A stretch of DNA of 64,000 bases from Pedobacter deserti (lineage in GTDB: Bacteria > Bacteroidota > Bacteroidia > Sphingobacteriales > Sphingobacteriaceae). Every line of letters starts with the position of its first letter. Within the stretch, counting starts at the first letter, position 1. The position numbers and the translations under genes are program-made. Of the stretch, positions 9,674-17,978 are shown in pieces. The stretch spans positions 310,001 to 374,000 of the forward strand of contig NZ_JAFMZQ010000001.1 of NCBI RefSeq assembly GCF_024436415.1, given 5' to 3'. A model generated the notes under the pieces. It was not told the DNA's origin. It searched no databases and saw nothing but the letters and a program-made list of their open reading frames with translations.

Positions 9674-10639
9674 ATGGAGTTAACCCCTCAAATTATTGAA
9701 AAGCTGAATAAGCTTCAGGAGAAGTATGAGGCTATGGGACAGGACATGTCTGCCTACCTGGATGGCCTGCTTTATGCCGATTTTCTTACGTACTGGGATT
9801 ATATACACCTGGATACCCTTCTAAGCCTTCAAAGCCCGAAAACCTCTTTCCCCGATGAAGAAATCTTCATCATGTATCACCAGATCACAGAGCTTTACTT
9901 CAAACTTGCGTTACATGAGTGCAAACAAATATCCGGACATCCGGAACTTAGCGTAAAGTTCTTCACTGATCGGGTGAAGCGGATCAACGCCTATTTCAAC
10001 GCGCTGGTAACGTCCTTTGAGGTCATGGTAAACGGAATGGAGAAAGAGCAATTCCTCAAATTCCGGATGTCTTTACTACCAGCAAGCGGCTTCCAGTCGG
10101 GGCAGTACCGAATGATTGAGATAAGCGCTACTGAATTCATAAGGTTAGTAGACAAGAGTAAGCGGGAGGTGCTAACAGGAGCCTCCATTGATGAGCAGTT
10201 TGAGCACATCTACTGGAAATTTGGTGCTACAGAACTTTCCAGCGGAAAACAGACGCTCACGCTGAAGCAATTTATTGGAAAATATGCAGACCAGTTCCTG
10301 CAACTTGCTAAAGACCGGCAGCATACCAATTTCACAGCGCTTTACCGTAAGCTTGAAAACTCAGGCCAGGATCTATCGGAGCTGGCAGAAGAACTTAGAA
10401 AACTTGACATCTTCGTAAACGTTGAGTGGCCACTGTCTCATTATAAATCGGCCGTGAGGTATCTTGAGCGGGATCCCGTCGACATCGCCGCAACCGGCGG
10501 TACTAACTGGCAAAAGTATCTGCCGCCGCGCTTTCAGAAGCGGATCTTCTATCCTTTTCTTTGGACAGAACAAGAGATGGACGAATGGGGAAAGGGCTGG
10601 GTACTAAGTGTTCTTAAAGATTTAAGGGCTACCAGCTGA
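9674..10639 (+). CDS. kynA: Tryptophan 2,3-dioxygenase
   Basis: A heme enzyme opening the indole ring of L-tryptophan to N-formylkynurenine. The 321 residues carry the TDO signatures MYHQITELYFK (His69, distal-pocket His), SGFQSGQYRMIEI (Arg146, substrate carboxylate), WPLSHYKSAVRYLER (His256, expected heme axial ligand) and ATGGTNWQKYLPPR near the C-terminus. The length is slightly above bacterial TDO (about 280-300). It stands alone with its own promoter between serB and ilvE. Kynurenine formamidase, kynureninase and 3-hydroxyanthranilate genes are not in this window, so the rest of the pathway must be elsewhere or absent. Confidence 0.93.
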   Translation: MELTPQIIEKLNKLQEKYEAMGQDMSAYLDGLLYADFLTYWDYIHLDTLLSLQSPKTSFPDEEIFIMYHQITELYFKLALHECKQISGHPELSVKFFTDRVKRINAYFNALVTSFEVMVNGMEKEQFLKFRMSLLPASGFQSGQYRMIEISATEFIRLVDKSKREVLTGASIDEQFEHIYWKFGATELSSGKQTLTLKQFIGKYADQFLQLAKDRQHTNFTALYRKLENSGQDLSELAEELRKLDIFVNVEWPLSHYKSAVRYLERDPVDIAATGGTNWQKYLPPRFQKRIFYPFLWTEQEMDEWGKGWVLSVLKDLRATS

Positions 10640-10648
10640 GCCAGCTCA

Positions 10649-10679
10649 TTGGTACTTAGGCTATTTATTGTTATTTTTG
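10649..10679 (+). promoter_or_regulatory. Promoter of ilvE
   Basis: TTG at 10649-10651, a 20-base spacer, then TATTTTTG at 10672-10679: one of the best -33/-7 pairs in the window. The ATG at 10699 lies 20 bases further on. Confidence 0.55.
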
Positions 10680-10698
10680 CGCTATATTATTTAAACTC

Positions 10699-11763
10699 AT
10701 GAACGAGACGTTGGACATCACGATCACACAAGCTGATCAAAGCAGATTAACGGGAACTGATTTTTCGCAGTTGCCCTTCGGGAAAGTATTCTCCGATCAC
10801 ATGTTTATTGCTGAATACAAGGATGGCGAGTGGTCAAACCTGCAGGTCCTGCCTTACGGTCCTATTCCAATGAGCCCTGCTATATCTGCCTTGCACTACG
10901 GACAGGCAATATTTGAGGGACTAAAAGCTTATCGCCAGGCCAACGGGAAGATCAATGTTTTCAGAGCCGATAAAAATCACGAACGTTTTAATAAATCCGC
11001 TCACCGCATGGCTATGCCCGCCATCCCCAGGGAGATTTTTATGCAAGGCATCGCTGCGCTTCTTGATATCGACGAAAAATGGATTCCTTCCCAAGATGGA
11101 TATTCCCTGTATATTCGTCCGGTGATGTATGCAACGGATCCTTATTTGGGCGTGAGAGCATCCGAGACCTATACGTTTGCATTGCTTACTACACCCACGG
11201 GACCATATTACAGTCAGCCACTTAAGGTTAAGATTGAAACTGAATATACACGCGCAGACGACGGAGGAGTTGGCTTTGCTAAAACAGCTGGTAATTATGC
11301 CCGCTCTTTATATCCATTTGCGGAAGCCCAAAAAGAAGGTTATGACCAGCTTATCTGGACAGATGCCGCAACACATGAGTATATCGAAGAAGCGGGAACA
11401 GCGAACCTGATATTTGTGATCAACGGCAAGCTTGTCACACCATCAGTAAGAAGCACTGTTCTGGATGGGGTTACCCGCGACACCATTTTGACGCTGGCGA
11501 AGAAAGCAGGAATCGAAGTTGAAGAACGCCGTGTAAGCGTAAAAGAAATCATCGAAGGAATTAACGATGGCTCTGTCACTGACGCCTTCGCCGCAGGTAC
11601 TGCCGCTACGGTTACTCCTATTGGAGAGATTGGGTATCAGGGCTCCCTTTATAAACTTTCTGACCCGGCCTCCCGTACAATCTCATCTGGAATAGCTAAA
11701 ACCCTTAACGACATCCGATACGGCCTCAGTGAAGACGAGCTTGGCTGGAACTGGACGATCTAA
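10699..11763 (+). CDS. ilvE: Branched-chain amino acid aminotransferase IlvE
   Basis: A fold-type IV PLP transaminase interconverting Leu, Ile and Val with their 2-oxo acids using glutamate/2-oxoglutarate. The 354 residues match the long (mitochondrial-like, class II) BCAT: HYGQAIFEGLKAYR, RPVMYAT, the PLP lysine region GFAKTAGNYARSL, EEAGTANLIFVI, VLDGVTRDTILTLA and AFAAGTAATVTPIG. It is a monocistronic gene with its own promoter and a strong terminator directly after the stop. No other ilv/leu genes are linked here. Confidence 0.94.
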   Translation: MNETLDITITQADQSRLTGTDFSQLPFGKVFSDHMFIAEYKDGEWSNLQVLPYGPIPMSPAISALHYGQAIFEGLKAYRQANGKINVFRADKNHERFNKSAHRMAMPAIPREIFMQGIAALLDIDEKWIPSQDGYSLYIRPVMYATDPYLGVRASETYTFALLTTPTGPYYSQPLKVKIETEYTRADDGGVGFAKTAGNYARSLYPFAEAQKEGYDQLIWTDAATHEYIEEAGTANLIFVINGKLVTPSVRSTVLDGVTRDTILTLAKKAGIEVEERRVSVKEIIEGINDGSVTDAFAAGTAATVTPIGEIGYQGSLYKLSDPASRTISSGIAKTLNDIRYGLSEDELGWNWTI

Positions 11764-11780
11764 ACCAAAAACACTTTATC

Positions 11781-11817
11781 ACTCAAAAAGGCGCATTGAC
11801 ATTGCGCCTTTTTGAGT
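11781..11817 (+). terminator. Intrinsic terminator after ilvE
   Basis: Inverted repeat ACTCAAAAAGGCGCA / TGCGCCTTTTTGAGT with a 7-base loop. The G+C core plus T-run follows the ilvE stop by 18 bases. It precedes the peptidase ATG at 11862. Confidence 0.85.
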
Positions 11818-11861
11818 ATTTTAGCCCTTTACTGCCGCAAAACCAAACAAGCCCGCAGCAT

Positions 11862-13928
11862 ATGAAAAGATTCTTTTTGATTTCCTGTATCATGTCTATT
11901 TTAGCATCCCCGGCCTCAGAAGTTCAGGCTCAGAAACGTTTAACACGGGAGCATATTTTTTCTGGCAAGCCCTCGCTAACCAAACGGACCGTCTACGTTG
12001 GCGGCTGGGCGGACGACAATCATTACATCGAAACGGATGCCGACCAGAAACGATATAAGGTGAATGTTAGTACCGGCGAGCGTAGCCCGTATACCTACAC
12101 GCCTGAAAACATTCCGAACGTACCAATAGCCCGGCAAACTGGAGACAAAAACATGACATTTTCGCCCGATGGAAAATACATGGCCTTTACACGCAACAAT
12201 GACCTTTACGCAATTGAAATAAGCACGGGAAAGGAGATTCGATACACAAATGACGGGACCGACGTAATTTACAACGGCTGGTCGTCCTGGGTATATTACG
12301 AAGAGATACTGGGCCGTGCAACCAACTACAAAGCTTTCTGGTGGTCGCCGGACAGCAAGTACCTTGCATTTATGCGTTTCGACGACACCAAGGTGCCCAT
12401 GTTCCCGATCTATGGGTCTACCGGTCAGCACGGCTATACCGAACAAACGCGATATCCAAAAGCTGGCGACCCGAATCCTGCTGTGCGCGTTGGCTTTACG
12501 CCTGCAGGCGGCGGAACTGTTGTTTGGGCGGACTTTAACGAAAAAGACGACCAGTACTTCGGTACGCCATACTGGAGTTACGATGGAACCAGCCTGATGG
12601 TACAATGGATGAACCGGGGACAAGACAACCTGAAATTTTATAGCGTAGATCCAATCTCGGGAGTAAAGAGGGAGATTTACGATGAAAAGCAACAAAGCTG
12701 GGTTGACCTTGACTACGACGAACGTGTGACATACCTCCGCGATAAAAAACACTTCATCATGAAAAGTGATAAAACCGGCTGGGCCCACTTTTATCTTCAC
12801 ACGCTGGACGGCAAACTCGTCAACCCGATTACCAGCGGGAAATGGCAGGTAAGCAGATTGGTACACGCAGATGAAAAGAACAGGGTGGTTTATTTTACAG
12901 CAAGAAAGGAAAAATCTACACAGCAGGACCTCTACCGTGTAGACTACGATGGCAAAAACCTTAAGCGGCTTACTTTTGGGGAGTATACGCATCAGATATC
13001 TATGTCTCCGGGCGGAAAATATTTTATCAGTACCTATTCTAATGTTAGTACGCCGCCTCAAACAACCCTGTTGAGCAATACCGGAAAAGTAATCAGACAA
13101 ATTGCCAACAGCAAAGCCGACGATTTTGACCAATATGCATTTGGAAAAACCGAAATGATTACCATTCCTACTGATGACGGCTACAGTTTGCCTGCAGTCA
13201 TTACCTATCCGACAGATTTTGATCAGACACGGCGTTATCCGGTAATCATGAGTATCTATGGTGGTCCTAACGCTGGCAATGTGAGCAACACATGGAAGGG
13301 AACGGGCAACCAGTGGTGGGCGAATGAGGGCATCATCCAGATATCTGTAGACCACCGCGCATCGGGTCAGTTTGGTAAAGAAGGTGTTGCGCTTATGCAC
13401 CGCAATCTTGGGAAATGGGAGATGAAAGATTACACAACCGCTGCGAGGTGGCTTAAAGCAAAGCCATGGGTCGATAACCGCAAACTCCTCATCACGGGTC
13501 ATAGCTACGGCGGATACATGACTTGTCTGGCGCTCACTATGGGTGCGGAGGATTTTGATTTCGGCTATGCGGGGGCTCCTGTGACCAGCTGGGAGTTGTA
13601 CGATACGAATTACACGGAGAGGTTTATGGACACACCACAGGAAAACCCCGAAGGGTATAAAAATGCCTCGGTGTTGACATACGTAGATCGCTATAAGGGC
13701 CTTTTGCGGATCATGCATGGAGACATGGACGATAACGTACATATGCAAAACACCATTCAGTTGGTTGACAAACTCCAAAATGCCAACAAGCACTTTGAAC
13801 TTATGATCTATCCCGGAGGAAGGCATGGATGGGGTGGAGAGAAGTCAGCACACGACAGGGCTGAACGGATCAGGTTCTATTATCAAAACCTGCTGGAAAA
13901 ACCAGTACCGGAGCACCTATTGAAATAG
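11862..13928 (+). CDS. Dipeptidyl peptidase IV (S9B) family serine protease
   Basis: A secreted exopeptidase predicted to remove N-terminal X-Pro dipeptides. The ATG at 11862 gives 688 residues with signal peptide MKRFFLISCIMSILASP...VQAQ; earlier in-frame starts overlap the ilvE terminator. Residues about 70-440 form the beta-propeller, with the YEE pair (in WVYYEEILG) that anchors the substrate N-terminus in DPP IV. The C-terminal alpha/beta hydrolase has Ser548 in GHSYGGYM, Asp623 in GDMDDNVH and His655 in GGRHGWGG. The family is widely secreted by Bacteroidota and feeds on proline-rich peptides. The gene ends head-to-tail against the convergent AsmA-like gene. Confidence 0.92.
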   Translation: MKRFFLISCIMSILASPASEVQAQKRLTREHIFSGKPSLTKRTVYVGGWADDNHYIETDADQKRYKVNVSTGERSPYTYTPENIPNVPIARQTGDKNMTFSPDGKYMAFTRNNDLYAIEISTGKEIRYTNDGTDVIYNGWSSWVYYEEILGRATNYKAFWWSPDSKYLAFMRFDDTKVPMFPIYGSTGQHGYTEQTRYPKAGDPNPAVRVGFTPAGGGTVVWADFNEKDDQYFGTPYWSYDGTSLMVQWMNRGQDNLKFYSVDPISGVKREIYDEKQQSWVDLDYDERVTYLRDKKHFIMKSDKTGWAHFYLHTLDGKLVNPITSGKWQVSRLVHADEKNRVVYFTARKEKSTQQDLYRVDYDGKNLKRLTFGEYTHQISMSPGGKYFISTYSNVSTPPQTTLLSNTGKVIRQIANSKADDFDQYAFGKTEMITIPTDDGYSLPAVITYPTDFDQTRRYPVIMSIYGGPNAGNVSNTWKGTGNQWWANEGIIQISVDHRASGQFGKEGVALMHRNLGKWEMKDYTTAARWLKAKPWVDNRKLLITGHSYGGYMTCLALTMGAEDFDFGYAGAPVTSWELYDTNYTERFMDTPQENPEGYKNASVLTYVDRYKGLLRIMHGDMDDNVHMQNTIQLVDKLQNANKHFELMIYPGGRHGWGGEKSAHDRAERIRFYYQNLLEKPVPEHLLK

Positions 13929-13933
13929 GTGCT
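13912..13933. terminator. Short hairpin at the convergent junction
   Basis: A 10-bp perfect inverted repeat, AGCACCTATT / AATAGGTGCT with a 2-base loop, overlaps the peptidase stop codon and lies just past the end of the opposing AsmA-like gene. It has no T-run, so it is only a weak candidate for a shared transcription end. Confidence 0.35.
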
Positions 13934-13935
13934 TC

Positions 13936-15279
13936 CTAGTCGCGCTTATGCAATCGCCTTCGTTCCCGTTCGGCTTTCTTCTGATTAAAGCGAGCTACAG
14001 CGGCCTTTATTTCCCGCTCTTTAGCCGGACTTATTCCTATACTAGACTTTATCCCGCTTAGAAGGGCTTTCCATGTAAATTTAAAGAAAGGACTGGCAGT
14101 CACTCTTTCATAGCGAATATTTGCTGTAACAAGTCGACCGGAAGCATCAGGATTGTCTGGGCGAATCACCACCGCATTTGCCAGAAAAGACATCAAACCA
14201 TTTCTTACGAGCCGCTCCTGTTCTCTCTTCAGCAATTTCACAGACAGGTCTTTAAACAAAAGTTTCATGGTTCCGCGGGCTTCCTTATTGTTGGCCTGGA
14301 TATCGAATTCGAGTTTCCCGATATTGCATTTCTTAATTTCGAGCATAGCCAGCGGCTTCGTGATCTGATTAAGCGCCCTTCCATCCATGGGCGCCAGTAA
14401 CCCCTTGTAGCGAAAAGCGCCGTTGTTTGCCCTTAAGTCGAACCGGAAATGCACGTCCAGTTTGCCCTGCCCCATCAGGTAAGTGCTCAGATCAGCCCGC
14501 ATAAACTGCTCGGCCATCGAGGAATTTGTGATATTCCTGATAGTACCGGACGTTTGGGTAAAGGTTATTTTCCCTGTCTGCAGCGTTTTCCTGCTGTATT
14601 CCGCATAACTCACATCAATATGCTCCAGGTTAAGCCGTTTAACCGTAATCTTTTTGTTCAGACGTCTTAGCAATTGATGCGGAAAATACCGCGCAGAAGT
14701 CGTATCGGGAGCAGCAGCTGCCCTATTGTTAAAGACCTCCACTGAACCATTGGAGAGGCTAACATCCCCAATAAACAACTCCCGCTTCCGCAGATAAAGC
14801 GGTAAATTAATGCCCTGCATATGGGCGTCACTTACCCGGATATTAAAATCCTGATGCCTATTGAACATATGGACCACAGCATTTTGTAACGATAGACGGT
14901 CAACATGAAGATCTTTATACTTTAAAAGCGTAAAAGGGTGAAAATCTTCCATGATGATGGACCCGATACTTATTTCATATGTGATTGATGGCTCCGGACG
15001 CTGCTTTGCAGGCTGGGCTGACCTAAGCGTGTCGCGGATGACGCGTATATCCTTCAGTACGGCGCGATGGGTAAGCACATTTGTGCGTATCTCTGAAAAC
15101 TCCACTTTGTACAGACTGTCAGTGGCTTCAGCAACCAGTTGATTAAGGTGTTTCTCGACAACTGACCGGAATTTGATATTAAGGTATACGGTGACCGAAG
15201 CAATGACAACAACCAGCGTGACTAAAGTTATGGCTGCCCATTTCGCCACGCTATGTTTTTTCCATTTTCGTTCAGTCAT
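13936..15279 (-). CDS. AsmA/DUF748-like membrane-anchored protein (short paralogue)
   Basis: A 447-residue protein with one N-terminal transmembrane segment (about residues 14-34, preceded by basic residues). It is followed by a long beta-rich region and a basic, probably coiled tail ending KRD. It resembles the AsmA/DUF748-like group of periplasmic envelope proteins (inference from pattern). It is clearly a paralogue of the upstream gene. Both share a motif just after the membrane segment (SLYKVEFSEI here, GLYRISFEDI there) and a C-terminal stretch GLMSFLAN...FKFTWKALLSGI against GLLSFLAN...FNMMWKSVFIGI. It is last in the minus-strand sigma/TonB unit, 32 bases after its paralogue. Confidence 0.6.
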   Translation of the reverse strand: MTERKWKKHSVAKWAAITLVTLVVVIASVTVYLNIKFRSVVEKHLNQLVAEATDSLYKVEFSEIRTNVLTHRAVLKDIRVIRDTLRSAQPAKQRPEPSITYEISIGSIIMEDFHPFTLLKYKDLHVDRLSLQNAVVHMFNRHQDFNIRVSDAHMQGINLPLYLRKRELFIGDVSLSNGSVEVFNNRAAAAPDTTSARYFPHQLLRRLNKKITVKRLNLEHIDVSYAEYSRKTLQTGKITFTQTSGTIRNITNSSMAEQFMRADLSTYLMGQGKLDVHFRFDLRANNGAFRYKGLLAPMDGRALNQITKPLAMLEIKKCNIGKLEFDIQANNKEARGTMKLLFKDLSVKLLKREQERLVRNGLMSFLANAVVIRPDNPDASGRLVTANIRYERVTASPFFKFTWKALLSGIKSSIGISPAKEREIKAAVARFNQKKAERERRRLHKRD

Positions 15280-15311
15280 GCTTCATTGTCCTTCACCTAA
15301 TATACAGATAA

Positions 15312-17087
15312 TTAGTCACGCTTCTTTTTTTTATCTGCTCTTTCCTTGCGACGGTCCTCCATCTTATCCTTTATCTTCTTCAGCCCCTGTTCGGGGGTTT
15401 TTACGGGCACCACACCCAAGCCTACCGTTTCCCGAATACCGATAAACACACTCTTCCACATCATATTGAAGAAAGAGGCAGCCGGTGTTCTGGTAAAAGC
15501 CACCTGTGCGGTCCTCGGCGCTTCTCCTTTATCCGGGTTCTGATTTTTGATGAGTAGAGTATTAGCTAGAAACGAAAGCAGGCCCTTCTTCTTTTCCGGC
15601 TCGCCATTCTCACTCTCTTTGAGTAGTTTCACCTTCAAATCTGTATAGTAAAAGTTTACCCGCCCCGACGAGCCGCTGAGATTCGCGTTAATATTAAAAT
15701 CTGCACCCTGCATCTTTCCCCGCTCTATTTCTACCAAACCCATGTTTTTAGCCATCGGGTTTAAAATCTTCATATCCATCGGCCCTATTTTCCCTGAATA
15801 GCTGAACGCAGCGTCCTTGTCGTTAAGATTAAAGTTAATCCGCACATCGATCTTGCTGGCCTTCATCACCATGGCGCTCAACCGCGCCACAGCATGGTTA
15901 TTCTGTACCAAGGCTATGCTATCGTTAGTCACGTTCAAAATATCGCCCTTTAGATCCCAGAAATAAATTGTTCCGCGTTTTTGGCTAACAGGATTGTATT
16001 CGGTGTATGAAAGGTTTATGTTGTTTAGCACAACGCTGTCAATCTTTGTCGGAATCGGGATACGTCTTACAGCAACATGAGGAAAATTTCTTCCCTTGTC
16101 TAAGCCAGGAGGGGGCGGTAGTTCACGGTTAACGAAGATCTTAGGCCTGGCCGGACCAAGCTTCAGCTTCCGCACATGGAGCTTGCCGGAACTGTTCAGC
16201 AAACCAAAGTCTACCCCACTCAGCGTTATGGCGTCAAAGCTTAAATCGTAACGATCACGGCCATACCTATATTTACGAGTAAAGGCCAGGTCGGGATACT
16301 TCGGGATCATCCGGAACCCCTTAACGACGATTGACTGGTTGGCCGCCGACCCTCTTATCGTATCTACCTTCATCGTATACATAGTGCTGGAAGAGGCATA
16401 GCCCGCCAGTTTAAAACTGATATCCCTGGTATAATAGAAGCGTGTTGTATCGAACTGCGATAATGAGTCGATCAGTAAATCCCTCACAGTCACATTCAGG
16501 TGTTTTATAGAGTTCATTTTCTTTGCCCTATCCCCGTTTATGTAATCCACGTCTGCATCTATTATCTGAACAGCTTTTACATGGACCGACTTTAACACTG
16601 TTGATATACGTTGATATAAGCTGCGGTCGTCACCAGAGGTATCCGGCCGCTTGACTACCTTATACCGGGTAACACGGACAGAGGGCTGATTCAGTACAAT
16701 CGCATTCATCTCTATCCGCTTTTTAAAATATGCAGTCAGTATCGCCGTGCGGCTAAGCTTCAAATTCTTTAGGCCTACGTCAAATAGATGACCCGGCGCT
16801 CTACCTGTCTTCTTTAGGCGTTCGAAAACCGCCGTATCAGCCGTAAGTTTTACACTATCAAGCACTGCAGTACCGGTTAGCAGGTTTAAATGTATATCTT
16901 CGAAAGATATCCGGTAAAGGCCGTCCGAACCATCATACACCCCGGCTTTGATCTTCTCAGTCAGTATCGGCTTCCACTTTGCGCTGAAATAGAGCGCAAC
17001 GCCTCCTGCCAGCAGAATCACCACTGCCAATACAATCCCGATCCATTTTAGGACTCTGCGTTTCGACGACCTTTTTTTATCCTCCAT
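15312..17087 (-). CDS. AsmA/DUF748-like membrane-anchored protein (long paralogue)
   Basis: A 591-residue protein with a basic N-terminus, one membrane segment (about residues 13-33), a long periplasmic beta-rich region with repeated amphipathic strands, and a Lys/Arg-rich tail (DRRKERADKKKKRD). It shares N- and C-terminal landmarks with the shorter gene downstream, so the pair arose by tandem duplication. The roughly 140 extra residues lie in the middle. AsmA-like proteins are linked to lipid traffic and outer-membrane composition; the role here is unproven. It lies 51 bases after the DUF4249 gene and is probably in the same transcript as the TonB receptor. Confidence 0.6.
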   Translation of the reverse strand: MEDKKRSSKRRVLKWIGIVLAVVILLAGGVALYFSAKWKPILTEKIKAGVYDGSDGLYRISFEDIHLNLLTGTAVLDSVKLTADTAVFERLKKTGRAPGHLFDVGLKNLKLSRTAILTAYFKKRIEMNAIVLNQPSVRVTRYKVVKRPDTSGDDRSLYQRISTVLKSVHVKAVQIIDADVDYINGDRAKKMNSIKHLNVTVRDLLIDSLSQFDTTRFYYTRDISFKLAGYASSSTMYTMKVDTIRGSAANQSIVVKGFRMIPKYPDLAFTRKYRYGRDRYDLSFDAITLSGVDFGLLNSSGKLHVRKLKLGPARPKIFVNRELPPPPGLDKGRNFPHVAVRRIPIPTKIDSVVLNNINLSYTEYNPVSQKRGTIYFWDLKGDILNVTNDSIALVQNNHAVARLSAMVMKASKIDVRINFNLNDKDAAFSYSGKIGPMDMKILNPMAKNMGLVEIERGKMQGADFNINANLSGSSGRVNFYYTDLKVKLLKESENGEPEKKKGLLSFLANTLLIKNQNPDKGEAPRTAQVAFTRTPAASFFNMMWKSVFIGIRETVGLGVVPVKTPEQGLKKIKDKMEDRRKERADKKKKRD

Positions 17088-17138
17088 ATCCCTGATATAT
17101 CCTCAACACCATACAATATCAAGGCCATAATTCCCCCT

Positions 17139-17978
17139 TCAGAGTTCCTTTGCCCGGTACCGGCTGAAATCGACGTCGCATACGGAGAAATAGCCCTGGG
17201 CATTTCCTGAGATATTTCCAGAGATATTGACCGGAACCCCAGAGAAAAGTCCGCTCCAATCCGTTTCCATAAAGGTAGAGTAGAGAAACCTGGCATACCG
17301 CTCAGAGAGAGAAATTTTGTAGATCGTCACATACTCATCCGGTTCCAGGAGGAACTCTCTTTTCAGATTGTCCAGCGGATAAAGCGAATTGGGAGATCCA
17401 AGCAAGTGTGTATAGCTATAATAACGGTTCTGATCAAATCTGGACGGGTTCCAAAAAGGGATATTGCCGTAAGTAATCATCCACTTATTTGGATTGAGAT
17501 ACCCAAACGTATGCTTCGGGATAGTGCCGGCGATCTTGCCGTTAACCGCCCTGGCAGAGAGCGGAAGGAAATCATCCACGATATTAACAAGTTGACGAAG
17601 TGTGTCTACCGCAGTATACATTTTCCCGTTATAGCTAATGGTCAGTTTATAAGCCCCATTGTAGTTCGGCGTGCGCCGGTAAGTGGCCGTATACAATCCG
17701 GGGGTCGACTCTCTGAACACGAGGTCGGCGGTGCCATCGAAAACACTTACTTTGGCGTTACTGATAGGCTCTGGCGAGGAATCCGGATGCGTTGAAGGCT
17801 TCATCAACCGGATAAACTGGCCAGTAGTAAGTGTATTTATACCGCCCTCAACTGCCAGTTCATAAGGTTGCCTGGGCTCATTGAAGAACCCTTCCTGAGC
17901 CTTTTTACAAGCAGAAAGAAACGCGGCCAACGTCATGACCCAAAAAAGTAATTTAACTCTCATCACTAGTGGCATCAT
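17139..17978 (-). CDS. DUF4249 lipoprotein, TonB-receptor partner
   Basis: A 279-residue lipoprotein. A hydrophobic segment ends in the lipobox FLSAC (Cys about residue 24), followed by KK. The body matches the DUF4249 pattern (ELAVEGGINT, ISNAKVSVFDG, GLYTATY, GAYKLTISYNGKMYTA), beta-sandwich lipoproteins nearly always encoded directly after a TonB-dependent receptor in Bacteroidota and thought to sit on the receptor face. Its ATG overlaps the receptor stop as ATGA, indicating translational coupling; internal Met at positions 2 and 6 are alternative starts. The substrate of the receptor-lipoprotein pair is unknown. Confidence 0.8.
   Translation of the reverse strand: MMPLVMRVKLLFWVMTLAAFLSACKKAQEGFFNEPRQPYELAVEGGINTLTTGQFIRLMKPSTHPDSSPEPISNAKVSVFDGTADLVFRESTPGLYTATYRRTPNYNGAYKLTISYNGKMYTAVDTLRQLVNIVDDFLPLSARAVNGKIAGTIPKHTFGYLNPNKWMITYGNIPFWNPSRFDQNRYYSYTHLLGSPNSLYPLDNLKREFLLEPDEYVTIYKISLSERYARFLYSTFMETDWSGLFSGVPVNISGNISGNAQGYFSVCDVDFSRYRAKEL

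Noticed and set aside
11976-13826. A 616-residue frame antisense to the dipeptidyl peptidase gene
   Set aside because: Long open antisense frames are expected in this G+C range; the plus-strand peptidase has all catalytic motifs and the antisense product has none.
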